From NCBI RefSeq assembly GCF_005889725.1, contig NZ_VCKX01000088.1, positions 1 through 42,732 of the forward strand: a stretch of DNA of 42,732 nt, read 5' to 3'. Position 1 is the stretch's first letter. Each line of letters begins with the position of its first letter. The stretch comes from Nonomuraea zeae. GTDB taxonomy: Bacteria > Actinomycetota > Actinomycetes > Streptosporangiales > Streptosporangiaceae. Position numbers and translations under genes: made by a program. The notes beneath the pieces are model-generated. The model was not told the DNA's origin, did no database searches, and saw only the letters and a list, made by a program, of their open reading frames with translations. Of this stretch, positions 1-7,580 are shown piece by piece.

Positions 1-825
1 CGTCCCCGTCCCAGAGCCCGTCCCCGTCCCCATCCCCGAGCCCGGGGGAGGCGGCGGAGTTCGTACCGGTTCCTCGCGCAGGATCGCCAGATGCACCGCC
101 CGCGTCTCCGCCGCAGGGTCGGTGCCCAGCTCCGCCGCCAGCCGGCGGCGCAGCCGCTCGTATGCCAGCAGCGCCTTGGCCGGCTCGCCCGCCGCCACAT
201 GCGCCCGCATCAGCAGCCGGTAGGCCACCTCGTCGAACGGATCCACGCGGACCGCCCCCTCGGCCGCCCGCCGCGCGCTCGCCGGATCGGCCGTGCGCAG
301 CCCCGCCGTGCCCGCCGCGTGCCGGGCCCGCCGCACCAGCCCGGCCGCCTCCTCGCGGGCGGCCACCACCCAGCCGGCGTCCGGCTCGCCCTCCAGGACG
401 GCCCCGAAGTGCAGCAGCTCCAGCGCCCGCCAGGCCGCCGCTCCCGCCAGCGCCGGTTCCCCGGCGCCCAGACAGCCCTCAGCCTCGCCGACCAGCCCGG
501 CCGCCACGTCGAGATCGACCAGGACGCCGGGCGGCCCCCCGAGCCGGTACCCGTGCCGCCCGCCGGTCACCACCCCCGGACCGAGCACCCCGCGGACCCT
601 GCTGATCAGGGTCGCGACGTTCTCGACCGGCCGTTTCGGCCCGCCGCCCGGCCACAGCGCCGCGACCACGCGGTCCGCGGACACCGCCCGGCCGCGCTCG
701 GCCGCGAGCAGCTTCAGCAACGTACGCGCCTTCCCGCCGACCACCCCCCGCGGATACGGCACCCCGTCCCGTTCGATCGCGAAGGATCCGGCCAGCCGGA
801 TCAGCACACCATTCGGTTCGGTCAT
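1..825 (-). CDS. SARP-family transcriptional regulator (partial, C-terminus outside window)
   Basis: The minus-strand frame from the ATG at 825 is open to the window edge, giving 275 visible codons and no stop. The first ~90 residues look like an OmpR-type winged helix (MTEPNGVLIRLAGSFAIERD at the start, then KARTLLKLLAAERGRAVS). This is followed by a bacterial transcriptional activator (BTAD) helical repeat region containing AVRVDPFDEVAYRLLMRAH and ALLAYERLRRRLAAELG. That order is the SARP/AfsR layout. Such proteins activate secondary-metabolite or pleiotropic promoters by binding direct repeats near -35. After the BTAD domain comes a Pro-rich then Gly/Thr/Ser-rich linker that runs off the window, so a larger AfsR-like protein with an ATPase domain cannot be excluded. 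A G-rich ribosome site lies directly upstream of the ATG. Its target genes are not evident here. Confidence 0.85.
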   Translation of the reverse strand, partial: MTEPNGVLIRLAGSFAIERDGVPYPRGVVGGKARTLLKLLAAERGRAVSADRVVAALWPGGGPKRPVENVATLISRVRGVLGPGVVTGGRHGYRLGGPPGVLVDLDVAAGLVGEAEGCLGAGEPALAGAAAWRALELLHFGAVLEGEPDAGWVVAAREEAAGLVRRARHAAGTAGLRTADPASARRAAEGAVRVDPFDEVAYRLLMRAHVAAGEPAKALLAYERLRRRLAAELGTDPAAETRAVHLAILREEPVRTPPPPPGSGMGTGTGSGTGT

Positions 826-858
826 GTTCCCCCCGGCGTCCCAGCCCCCTGCCCTGGT

Positions 859-882
859 GGCGTGACACGCGCGTGCCACGCC
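859..882. promoter_or_regulatory. 24-bp near-perfect inverted repeat upstream of the SARP gene
   Basis: The two 12-base halves, GGCGTGACACGC and GCGTGCCACGCC, are reverse complements at 11 of 12 positions with no spacer. The site lies 34 bases upstream of the SARP start and about 40 bases past the aldolase stop. With no T-run on either strand it fits an operator better than an intrinsic terminator, but a GC-rich transcription barrier is possible. Confidence 0.45.
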
Positions 883-923
883 CGTTCCACGGCGGCGGTG
901 CAGGATCGCGGGAGGTCAGAGCG

Positions 924-1691
924 TCATGTGTCGCCCCGCGCGGCCTCCAGGTGGGCGGCCGCGGCCTGTTCGAGATGGACGAGGTCGGAGGCCACCGTGG
1001 CGAAGGTGAAGCCCTCGGCCAGCCGCCGGGCCGCCTCCTCGCCCGTGGGGTTGTGGATCCCGGCCGCGATCCCGGCGTCCCGCGCGGTCGTGCGGATCTT
1101 CTCCAGCGCGGCCTCGAACACGTCGGCGACCTCGGGATCGTTCGGGAACCTGCCGCCCACGGCCAGGCACAGGTCGGACGGGCCGACGTACACGCCGTCC
1201 AGGCCGGGCGTGGCGCAGATGGCCTCGATGTCCGCCAGCCCATCGGGGGTCTCGATCATGGCCAGGACCAGCACGCTCTCGTCGGCCTCGGCCGGCGTCG
1301 GGCCGATCCTGAGCATCGAGCGCATCGGCCCGTACGAGCGGCGTCCCTTGCCGGGATAGCGGGCGGCCGACACGGCGCGGGCCGCGTCCGCCGCCGAGTC
1401 CACCAGCGGCACGATCACGCCTGCCGCGCCGAAGTCCAGGGCCCGGCCGATGACCGCGGGATCGGCGGACTCGACCCGCACCAGCCCGGCCGACCGGCCG
1501 CCCGCGTCGACGGCCATGAGGTTGGCCAGCAGCCCGGCGGTGCCGATCAGCCCGTGCTGCCCGTCCAGCGCGACGTAGTCGTACCCCAGCCTGGCCAGGC
1601 GCTCGGTGGCCACGGGGGCGTCGAGCACCACCCAGTAGCCGAGGCACCGTTCACGGTTGCGGATCCTGGCGGCGAGCTCGGCTGCGGTCAT
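924..1691 (-). CDS. HpcH/HpaI family aldolase
   Basis: A 255-residue protein of the HpcH/HpaI class II, metal-dependent aldolase family. These enzymes cleave 4-hydroxy-2-oxo acids to pyruvate (or oxaloacetate) plus an aldehyde. The family pattern is visible: GYDYVALDGQHGL early, the central metal-site Glu in MIETPDGL, and GVYVGPSDLCLAVGG before the C-terminal helices. Length is normal. The ATG at 1691 has an upstream GAGGGG. It follows the aldo/keto reductase gene on the same strand by 27 bases, so the two are probably one transcript. The neighbouring tetronate kinase and PdxA2-like genes suggest a sugar-acid substrate. 4-Hydroxy-2-oxoheptanedioate is the textbook substrate, but no other homoprotocatechuate gene is present. 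The exact substrate is unknown. Confidence 0.85.
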   Translation of the reverse strand: MTAAELAARIRNRERCLGYWVVLDAPVATERLARLGYDYVALDGQHGLIGTAGLLANLMAVDAGGRSAGLVRVESADPAVIGRALDFGAAGVIVPLVDSAADAARAVSAARYPGKGRRSYGPMRSMLRIGPTPAEADESVLVLAMIETPDGLADIEAICATPGLDGVYVGPSDLCLAVGGRFPNDPEVADVFEAALEKIRTTARDAGIAAGIHNPTGEEAARRLAEGFTFATVASDLVHLEQAAAAHLEAARGDT

Positions 1692-1718
1692 GCTGGTCGA
1701 TCCCCTCTGCGAGCATGG

Positions 1719-2639
1719 TCATCGGTTGTAGGGCGGCATCGGGCCGCGGAGTGCGTCACCGACAGCGTCGCAGGCGGCGGCGACCTCGGCGGGCAGCGGC
1801 CCGGCCGCCAGCGCCGCGAGGTTGGCGCGCAGGTGCTCGGGACCGGACGCCCCGAGCAGCACGGCGCTCACCACCGGCCTGCCGAGCAGCCAGCGCAGCG
1901 ACAGCTCGGCCAGCGGCACCCCGGCGTCGAGGGCGATCGCGCCGAGCGCCTCCACCGCCTTGAACAGCTCCGCGTCCCAGTAGCGCGCCCGGTACATCGC
2001 CGCCACCCGCGAATCGCCGAAGCGGCCCGTCTCAGGCGTCCGGTCGAAGCTGTGCCTGCCGGTCAGCAGGCCGCCGCCGAGCGGGTTGTAGACCATCGTG
2101 CGCAGGCCGGCGTCGATGGCGAACTCGGCGTACTCGTCCTCGATCCGCCGGGCCAGCAGGTTGTAGAGCTGCTGGGCGACCACGGGGCGCGGGCTGATCC
2201 CGGCGATCTGCCAGGCGGCGTAGTTGGACACGCCCAGGGCACCGATCTTCCCCTCGGCGATCAGCTCGCCGACCGTGCCGAGGGTGTCCGCCAGCGGGGT
2301 GGCCCGGTCGGGCTGGTGCAGGTAGAACAGGTCCACGTGCTCGACGCGCAACCGCCGGAGGCTGCCTTCCAGGCCGGCGCGCAGCCCGGCGGGGGACAGC
2401 GGGGCGTGCTCGCCGGCGTCGGGGTGCGGGATGCCGGCCTTGGTCGCCAGCGTCACCCGGTCGCGCCGGCCGCGCAGCAGCTCGCCCAGGATCTCCTCGG
2501 CGGCGCCGCCCGCGTAGCCGTTGGCCGTGTCGACGCCGGTGACCCCCGCGTCCAGCGCCAGGTCGAGCAGGCGCCCGGCCGTCCGTGCGTCGGCGGTGTC
2601 GCCGAAGGTCATGGTGCCGAGCACCGGTTCCACGGTCAT
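1719..2639 (-). CDS. aldo/keto reductase
   Basis: A 306-residue NADPH-dependent aldo/keto reductase with a TIM-barrel fold. The catalytic set is visible: Asp and Tyr in DTANGYAGG, Lys in LATKAG, His in LFYLHQPD. The nucleotide-binding end carries LLGASGPEHLRANL. The start at 2639 is supported by GGAGGAGG upstream. The same frame stays open far upstream across the divergent genes, but that extension is antisense noise; the family's N-terminus matches MTVEPVLGTMTFG. It is transcribed divergently from the DUF1537 kinase and probably cotranscribed with the downstream aldolase. A role in reducing a sugar-derived aldehyde or lactone is inference from context. Confidence 0.88.
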   Translation of the reverse strand: MTVEPVLGTMTFGDTADARTAGRLLDLALDAGVTGVDTANGYAGGAAEEILGELLRGRRDRVTLATKAGIPHPDAGEHAPLSPAGLRAGLEGSLRRLRVEHVDLFYLHQPDRATPLADTLGTVGELIAEGKIGALGVSNYAAWQIAGISPRPVVAQQLYNLLARRIEDEYAEFAIDAGLRTMVYNPLGGGLLTGRHSFDRTPETGRFGDSRVAAMYRARYWDAELFKAVEALGAIALDAGVPLAELSLRWLLGRPVVSAVLLGASGPEHLRANLAALAAGPLPAEVAAACDAVGDALRGPMPPYNR

Positions 2640-2763
2640 CGCGGGCCTCCTCCGGCCGCCGCCCAGCGTGCCTGTCTCCCGGGCAACTGTGGCATATCGT
2701 GCGTGTTCTGTGCAATTCTGGTGGCGTGATTTACGCAGTTCGGCGTTGCTCGATGGCGTGGGC
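2640..2763. promoter_or_regulatory. divergent promoter region of the tetronate locus
   Basis: These 124 bases separate the divergent aldo/keto reductase and kinase genes and must hold both promoters. TTCTG recurs at a 10-base interval (2706-2710 and 2716-2720). A small inverted repeat, GCGT-gattt-ACGC, spans 2724-2736. DeoR-type repressors often bind repeated T/G-rich elements, so the downstream DeoR product is the likely ligand-responsive repressor here. I cannot place -10/-35 boxes with confidence. Confidence 0.4.
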
Positions 2764-4194
2764 ATGACGGGTGGCCACGTGTTCGCCGTGGCGGACGACC
2801 TGTCCGGTGCGGCGGAGGTGGCAGCCGTGCTCATGTCGGCCACCCGCCCTGCGCGAATCGCGCTGGCCGGGCCGCCGTACGCGTCCGGGCCGGTGGTGGT
2901 GGTCGATCTGGACGGCCGGCATCGTACGGGCGAGCAGGCGGGCGACTCGGTACGGGAGGCGCTGCGGCACGCGGGCGACCGGCAGCTCTTCCTCAAGGTC
3001 GACTCCCTGCTCCGCGGCCACATCGCCGCGACGGCCGCCGCCGCCCTGCGGCTCCCTTCCGTGGCGGGGCCGCCTTTCGCGGTGTTCGCGCCTTCGCTCC
3101 CGGCGGCCGGGCGGACCGTGGCCGGCGGCGTGCCGTTCGTCCACGGTGTGCCGCTGCGCGAAACGCGCGCCTGGCACGCCGAGCCGCGCGCCGCTCCGGC
3201 CTCCGTCATCGAGGCTCTGGGCGGGCTGCCCTCGGTCCTCGTCCCCCTGTCCACGGTCCGCGCCGGCCACGCCACCCTGGCGGCCGCGCTCACCGCCGCC
3301 GCCGGGCGGGTCGCCGTGTGCGACGCCGAGACGGACGCCGACCTGGACGCCGTCGTGGCCGCCGCCCTGGGCGGGGCGGGAGCGCGCCTCATCGGCGCCG
3401 GCGCCCTGGCCGCCGCCCTCGGCCGCGCCCTCGACCCCACGCCCCCCGCGCGGACCGGGAACGCCGTCATTCCCGAGGCCGGCGTCCCGGAGCGCCGCAT
3501 CCCGGAGTGCCGCATCCCGGAGTGCCGCGTCCCGGAGTGCCGCGTCCCGGAGTGCCGCGTCCCGGAGTGCCGCGTCCCGGAGTGCCGGATTCCCGAGGTC
3601 GGCGTCCCGGAGGCCGGCGCTCCGCCGCCCGGCACGCCGTTACCCGCCGCCGCCCCGTCGCCCGTCGCCGTCCCGTTGCTCGTCGTCGTCGGTACGGCGG
3701 AGCCGGGCGCGGCCGGCCAGGTCAGGCTGCTCGTCGAACACGGTGCCAGGGCGGTCCAGCTCACCGCCCGGGACTTCGCCCTCCCGTCAGGACGCCGGAC
3801 GGCGGCACGACGCGTACGCGACACGCTGCGAGCCGGCCCGCCCCCGGCCACCGTCCTGACGATCGAGTGGCGAGAGCCCGAGCCGCCGCCGCCCACCCTC
3901 ACCCGCGCCCTCGGCGAGATCGTGCGCGCGGCGCTCGAAGGAGGGCCGGCCGACCTGGTCCTGACCGGCGGCGAGACCGCGAGGAGGGTGCTCGATGCCC
4001 TGGGCGTGCGCGAGCTGGCCCCCGTCACCCAGGTCCACCACGGCGCCGTGCACAGCCGCACCCCCGAAGGCCGCTCGGTGATCACCAGGCCGGGCAGCTT
4101 CGGCGACCGGGACAGCCTCCTCCGGATGGCCGCCCACCTCAGGCCCCACCTCTTCGCCACCCCGGCGAGCGAGTCCCACGAAAGGATGAAATGA
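2764..4194 (+). CDS. four-carbon acid sugar kinase (DUF1537), DtnK/OtnK-like
   Basis: A 476-residue kinase of the former DUF1537 family, which phosphorylates four-carbon sugar acids such as D-threonate, D-erythronate or 3-oxo-tetronates at O4 using ATP. The N-terminal substrate domain (about 1-235) shows FAVADDLSGAAEVA, the substrate-loop motif LKVDSLLRGH and VFAPSLPAAGRTVAGG. The C-terminal nucleotide domain (about 300-476) shows LVLTGGETARRVLDALGV and ITRPGSFGDRDSL. Between the domains the gene carries ten 15-bp repeat units, giving a linker with Arg-Ile/Val-Pro-Glu-Cys repeats that is unusual for the family. The ATG at 2764 is preceded in frame by a GTG at 2758 that could also serve. Its stop overlaps the next gene's start (ATGA), so kinase and PdxA2-like dehydrogenase are translationally coupled, as expected for sequential pathway steps. 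Confidence 0.87.
   Translation: MTGGHVFAVADDLSGAAEVAAVLMSATRPARIALAGPPYASGPVVVVDLDGRHRTGEQAGDSVREALRHAGDRQLFLKVDSLLRGHIAATAAAALRLPSVAGPPFAVFAPSLPAAGRTVAGGVPFVHGVPLRETRAWHAEPRAAPASVIEALGGLPSVLVPLSTVRAGHATLAAALTAAAGRVAVCDAETDADLDAVVAAALGGAGARLIGAGALAAALGRALDPTPPARTGNAVIPEAGVPERRIPECRIPECRVPECRVPECRVPECRVPECRIPEVGVPEAGAPPPGTPLPAAAPSPVAVPLLVVVGTAEPGAAGQVRLLVEHGARAVQLTARDFALPSGRRTAARRVRDTLRAGPPPATVLTIEWREPEPPPPTLTRALGEIVRAALEGGPADLVLTGGETARRVLDALGVRELAPVTQVHHGAVHSRTPEGRSVITRPGSFGDRDSLLRMAAHLRPHLFATPASESHERMK
3466..3615 (+). repeat. 15-bp tandem repeat (10 units) encoding a pentapeptide linker
   Basis: Ten in-frame 15-base units run without gaps. Units 3-8 (3496-3585) read CGC-RTC-CCG-GAG-TGC and encode Arg-(Ile/Val)-Pro-Glu-Cys; units 5-8 are identical. 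The flanking units are degenerate and lack the Cys (VIPEA, GVPER, RIPEV, GVPEA). The unit length keeps the reading frame, so copy number can change without breaking the kinase. The array sits exactly between the two kinase domains. Confidence 0.97.
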
Positions 4195-5189
4195 GCACCC
4201 CTCTCATCGCCCTCACCATGGGGGACGGCTCCGGCGTAGGCCCGGAGGTCATCGTCGGCGCGCTTCTGGCCAAGGAGAGCGCCGCGTTCTGCCGCCCGGT
4301 CGTCATCGGCGACGCCGGACGGCTGCGCCTGGCCGCCGGGTTCCTCGGCGTGCGGCCGGAGGTGGTCACCGTGAACGGCGTCGGCGAGGCCGTGTTCGAG
4401 CCGGGCCGGATCAACGTCATCGACCCCGGCCTGCTCCCCGCCGACCTGCCCTGGGGCGAGGTGTCGCCGGTCGCGGGGCACGCGGCCTACGAGTACGTGC
4501 GGCTGGCCGGCGAGCTGGCGATGGCCGGCGACGTACAGGCGATCTGCACGGCCCCGCTGAACAAGGCGGCCCTGCACGCCGCCGGCCACCTCTTCCCCGG
4601 CCACACCGAGCTCCTCGCCCACCTCACCGGCACGGAGGAGGTGTCGATGATGCTCTCCACCTCCAAGGTCAAGGTCATCCACGTCACCACCCACATCGGC
4701 CTGATCGACGCGGTCGCCCGCATCGAGCCGGGCCTGGTCGAGCGGACCATCCGCCGCGGCGAGGCGGCCCTGCGCGGCTCCGGCGCCGAACGCCGCAGGA
4801 TCGGCGTGTGCGGCATCAACCCGCACGCGGGGGAGAACGGCCTGTTCGGGTACGGCGAGGAGGAGGAGAAGATCGTCCCCGCGATCGAACGCCTCCAGGC
4901 GGAGGGCATGGACGTCCACGGCCCGCTGCCCGCCGACACCGCCTTCTTTCTCGCCGGACGGGGCGACTACGACCTGATCGTGGCCATGTACCACGACCAG
5001 GGCCACGGCCCGGTCAAGATCCTGGGCCTGGAGGCGGGGGTCAACATCACCGTCGGCCTGCCCGTGATCAGGACCTCGGTCGATCACGGGACCGCGTTCG
5101 ACATCGCGGGGAAGGGCGTCGCCGACGCCGGTAGCATGATCGAAGCCCTCCGCCAGGCGGCCGAGCTGTCGTCCGCGCAGGTTTCGTGA
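4191..5189 (+). CDS. pdxA2: PdxA2-like 4-phosphate-tetronate dehydrogenase (PdxA family)
   Basis: A 332-residue NAD-dependent oxidative decarboxylase of the PdxA family. Visible motifs are MGDGSGVGPEV at the N-terminus, CTAPLNKAALHAAGH, the metal-ligand His in TTHIGL, INPHAGENGLFGYGEEE, and YHDQGHGPVKIL with SVDHGTAFDIAGKG near the C-terminus. True PdxA makes pyridoxal phosphate from 4-phosphohydroxythreonine. Here the fused start/stop with a DUF1537 kinase and the DeoR neighbour point to the catabolic paralogue PdxA2, which converts D-threonate or D-erythronate 4-phosphate to dihydroxyacetone phosphate and CO2. That assignment rests on published DUF1537/PdxA2 pairs plus this gene order. Which stereoisomer is used cannot be read from sequence. 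Confidence 0.87.
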   Translation: MSTPLIALTMGDGSGVGPEVIVGALLAKESAAFCRPVVIGDAGRLRLAAGFLGVRPEVVTVNGVGEAVFEPGRINVIDPGLLPADLPWGEVSPVAGHAAYEYVRLAGELAMAGDVQAICTAPLNKAALHAAGHLFPGHTELLAHLTGTEEVSMMLSTSKVKVIHVTTHIGLIDAVARIEPGLVERTIRRGEAALRGSGAERRRIGVCGINPHAGENGLFGYGEEEEKIVPAIERLQAEGMDVHGPLPADTAFFLAGRGDYDLIVAMYHDQGHGPVKILGLEAGVNITVGLPVIRTSVDHGTAFDIAGKGVADAGSMIEALRQAAELSSAQVS

Positions 5190-5205
5190 CGGAAAGGGAC
5201 CATCG

Positions 5206-5982
5206 ATGGGCCGGGCAGCACAGGTTCGCCGCGACGAGATCGTCCGCCTCGCCACGACCACCGGCCTGGCCAGCGTCGAGGAGCTGTCGGCCCAGCTCGG
5301 CGTGACCGCCTCCACGATCCGCCGCGACCTCGCCCACCTCAAGGCCGAAGGGCTGCTGGCCCGCACGTACGGCGGGGCCATGGCCGTGGTCACCCACCCG
5401 GAGGCGTCGCTGCGGCAGCGCATCGGGGAGGCGTTCGAGGCCAAGCGCGCCATCGCCGCGTGGGCCGCGGCCCGGATCCGTCCCGGCGAGACGGTCCTGC
5501 TCGACTCGGGCTCGACCACCGGCGCCCTGGCCCACGAGCTCAGGCATGCCGTGGACCTGACCGTGGCCACGACCGGCCTGAACGCGTTGCAGGAGCTGGC
5601 CGGCGCGACGGGCGTACACGTGGAGTGCCTGGGCGGGACCCTCCGCCACGTGTCACAGGGCTTCCTCGGCCCGCTGGCCGAGGCCGCGCTCAGCCGGATG
5701 ACGTTCGACCGCGTCTTCCTGGGCGCCGACGGCGTGACGGCGGAGGACGGCATCTGCGAGGCCAGCCTGCAGCAGACCCGCTTCAAGGAGCTGATGATGC
5801 AGCGCGCCCGCCACGTCTACCTGCTGGTGCACGCCGCGAAGCTGGGCCGCCGCCCGTTCCACGCCTGGGCCCGCATGCCGGACGCCTGGACCCTGGTCAC
5901 GGACTCGGCCGCCACCCCGGAGTCCCTGAAGCCCTTCGCCGCGCAGGGCGTGGAAACCGTCGTCGTGGACCCTGAGCGATAG
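5206..5982 (+). CDS. DeoR/GlpR family transcriptional repressor
   Basis: A 258-residue DeoR-family regulator. Residues ~6-60 form the winged helix (VRRDEIVRLATTTGLASVEE, then VTASTIRRDLAHLKAEG and LLARTYGGA). The rest is the sugar-phosphate sensor domain, with LDSGSTTGALAHEL and GADGV motifs typical of phosphosugar binding. AAAGGG precedes the ATG. It is third in the kinase-pdxA2-deoR operon, 16 bases after the dehydrogenase. The natural inference is autoregulated control of the locus, with a pathway phosphate intermediate as inducer. The C-terminal ~25 residues are unremarkable. Confidence 0.9.
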   Translation: MGRAAQVRRDEIVRLATTTGLASVEELSAQLGVTASTIRRDLAHLKAEGLLARTYGGAMAVVTHPEASLRQRIGEAFEAKRAIAAWAAARIRPGETVLLDSGSTTGALAHELRHAVDLTVATTGLNALQELAGATGVHVECLGGTLRHVSQGFLGPLAEAALSRMTFDRVFLGADGVTAEDGICEASLQQTRFKELMMQRARHVYLLVHAAKLGRRPFHAWARMPDAWTLVTDSAATPESLKPFAAQGVETVVVDPER

Positions 5983-6026
5983 ATCACCCGCAGCGGGATC
6001 CGACCCCCGCGTCACCCGGCCGCTGA

Positions 6027-6677
6027 CTATGCCGCCAGCCTGGCCGCGGCCTCGCTAACCCCGTCGCCGGTCAGCCCGGCCAGGCCCGCCGGCCGTCCGG
6101 TGGCGATGAGGAGCAGGTCCCCGGCCGGTCCGCGGACCTCCAGCGGACCCTCGCCGCCCGCCCAGTCGGCGTCGGCGGCGACGAGCCGCAGCCCGGCGAA
6201 GCGCTTGCGGGTGCCGTAGAAGAAGCTCGTCCACACGTGCCGCAGCGCGGGAAGCGCCCGTCCGACGGGCATCGGGCGCTCGCGGCCGAGCGGCCGGGCG
6301 ATGTCCTGCCCGTGCACCAGGATGTCGGTCAGCGGGTCCATCGCGCTGCTCATCGGGAAGCGCCGGGGCCGGCCCGCGGTCTCCCGGAGCTGCGCGACGA
6401 GCTCGGCGGGGCTGTACCGGAGTGCCCGCTCGCGGGCCATGTCCTCGGTCACCCGCTCGAAGTTCCCGCGGGCGCGGATCATCCGCAGCGCGGTGGTGGC
6501 GAACTCGCGGTCGGCGAGCGTGAGATGGGCGACCACGTCGCGCACGGTCCAGCCGGCACACAGCGACTTCGCCTGCCACTCGTGGTCGGCGAGCGTGTCG
6601 AGGAGGTCGGCCAGATCGAGTCGTTCGGCTTCCACGTCGGGTGCCATGGCGACGCGGGAGCGGGTGGGTGCGGGCAT
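6027..6677 (-). CDS. maleylpyruvate isomerase-family (DinB-like, mycothiol-dependent type) protein
   Basis: A 216-residue protein of the actinobacterial TIGR03083/MDMPI family. Residues ~14-160 make a DinB-like four-helix bundle with ADHEWQAKSLCAGWTVRDVV, then AHLTLADREF (metal His) and TDILVHGQDIARPLG (second His). This is where the metal site of mycothiol-dependent enzymes lies. A short C-terminal beta region (about 165-216, LEVRGPAGDLLLIATGRPAG) matches the MDMPI C-terminal domain. Substrates are unknown for nearly all family members. The start at 6677 has GGGAG upstream; an internal ATG at 6647 is less likely. It is divergent from a TetR gene with strong inverted repeats between them, so that TetR product probably controls it. 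Confidence 0.8.
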   Translation of the reverse strand: MPAPTRSRVAMAPDVEAERLDLADLLDTLADHEWQAKSLCAGWTVRDVVAHLTLADREFATTALRMIRARGNFERVTEDMARERALRYSPAELVAQLRETAGRPRRFPMSSAMDPLTDILVHGQDIARPLGRERPMPVGRALPALRHVWTSFFYGTRKRFAGLRLVAADADWAGGEGPLEVRGPAGDLLLIATGRPAGLAGLTGDGVSEAAARLAA

Positions 6678-6772
6678 GACGGATCTCCCGGGGGATCAGG
6701 AATGGTTTCAGGAGCCCGGCGACGGCGGTGCCGCCGAGAGGAGACGTGCGTCCGTGGCCAAGATCGGCCAAG

Positions 6773-6824
6773 CAACTTAACTGTACGGTACAGGAAAGTT
6801 ATCCTGTACTCAAGAGTTAAGTTG
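6773..6824. promoter_or_regulatory. nested inverted repeats, probable TetR operator
   Basis: Two perfect inverted repeats are nested in the 155-base divergent gap. The outer arms are CAACTTAACT (6773-6782) and AGTTAAGTTG (6815-6824). The inner arms are GTACAGGA (6788-6795) and TCCTGTAC (6802-6809) with a 6-base spacer. A third GTAC lies at 6783-6786 inside CTGTACGGTACAG, so GTAC recurs three times. The region is clearly more AT-rich than its surroundings. It starts eight bases before the TetR gene at 6833. Confidence 0.75.
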
Positions 6825-6832
6825 GCTGTAGG

Positions 6833-7534
6833 ATGATGACCGTGGCCAAAGACACCAGCACATCGCCGGCGCCGTCCGGCAAGCGCGCCGAACGCAGCCG
6901 GCAGGCCATCGTCGCCGCCGCCCGCGAGCTGTTCATCCACGCGGGGTTCGACACGGGCATGGACGCCATCGCCGCCGCGGCGGGCGTGTCCAAGGTGACC
7001 GTGTACAACCACTTCGCCGGCAAGCAGGAGCTGTTCACCGAGGTCGTCGGGCAGGCCATGGACGAGGCGCACGCGAGCATGGCCGAGGTCCGGGCGCACC
7101 TCGCCGGCGCCACGGACACCCGCGAGGCGCTGACCCGCACCGCCCGCGCCCTGGTGGTCGCGGCCACCGACCCGTCGAGGCTGGCGCTGCGCAACCTGGT
7201 CACCGGCGAGCTGGGCCGTTTCCCCGAGCTCGGCCAGGCGTATCAGCAGCGCGGCCCGGCCCGCTCCGCCGCCGCCCTGGGCGAGCTGTTCGGCGACCTG
7301 TGCGAACGCGGGCAGCTGGCCATCTCCGACATCGAGGTCGCGGTCATCCAGTTCTTCGGCCTGACCATCTACCCGCACCTGATCGCCGGCTCCTTCGGCG
7401 CCGCCCTTCCCGCCGGCCTGGCGGACCGCCTCATCGCCGAGGGCGTGGAGACGTTCCTGAGCCGGTACGGCCGCGACCAACCAGGGGCTGGAGCGCGAGC
7501 TGCCGATCCCGCCGGCGCTCGTGACCAGGGGTGA
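6833..7534 (+). CDS. TetR/AcrR family transcriptional regulator
   Basis: A 233-residue TetR-type repressor. The N-terminal helix-turn-helix is at residues ~20-65 (RQAIVAAARELFIHAGFDTG, then MDAIAAAAGVSKVTVYNHFA). The C-terminal half matches the AefR-like dimerisation/ligand domain (ALRNLVTGELGRFPELGQAY). Three in-frame starts lie close together (ATG 6833, ATG 6836, GTG 6842) and none has a strong ribosome site. The adjacent nested repeat implies autoregulation and control of the divergent MDMPI-like gene. The last ~20 residues are Ala/Gly/Asp-rich. The ligand is unknown. Confidence 0.88.
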   Translation: MMTVAKDTSTSPAPSGKRAERSRQAIVAAARELFIHAGFDTGMDAIAAAAGVSKVTVYNHFAGKQELFTEVVGQAMDEAHASMAEVRAHLAGATDTREALTRTARALVVAATDPSRLALRNLVTGELGRFPELGQAYQQRGPARSAAALGELFGDLCERGQLAISDIEVAVIQFFGLTIYPHLIAGSFGAALPAGLADRLIAEGVETFLSRYGRDQPGAGARAADPAGARDQG

Positions 7535-7544
7535 GAACACGCCC

Positions 7545-7564
7545 GGCAGACCGCCTGATCTGCC
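7545..7564. promoter_or_regulatory. inverted repeat between the two TetR genes
   Basis: GGCAGA and TCTGCC form perfect 6-base arms around an 8-base spacer, ten bases after the first TetR stop and 16 bases before the GTG of the second. It could be an operator for the second TetR or a small RNA hairpin. No T-run follows, so an intrinsic terminator is less likely. Confidence 0.35.
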
Positions 7565-7580
7565 ATGAGATGCTGCATTC

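Noticed and set aside
873..2729. 618-codon plus-strand open frame
   Set aside because: Antisense to the aldolase and reductase genes; composition is Gly/Arg/His-rich without motifs.
1719..5786. 1355-codon minus-strand open frame
   Set aside because: Only its last 306 codons (the aldo/keto reductase) are real. The rest lies antisense to the kinase, pdxA2-like and deoR genes, which have clear families and ribosome sites. Long antisense frames are expected at this GC content.
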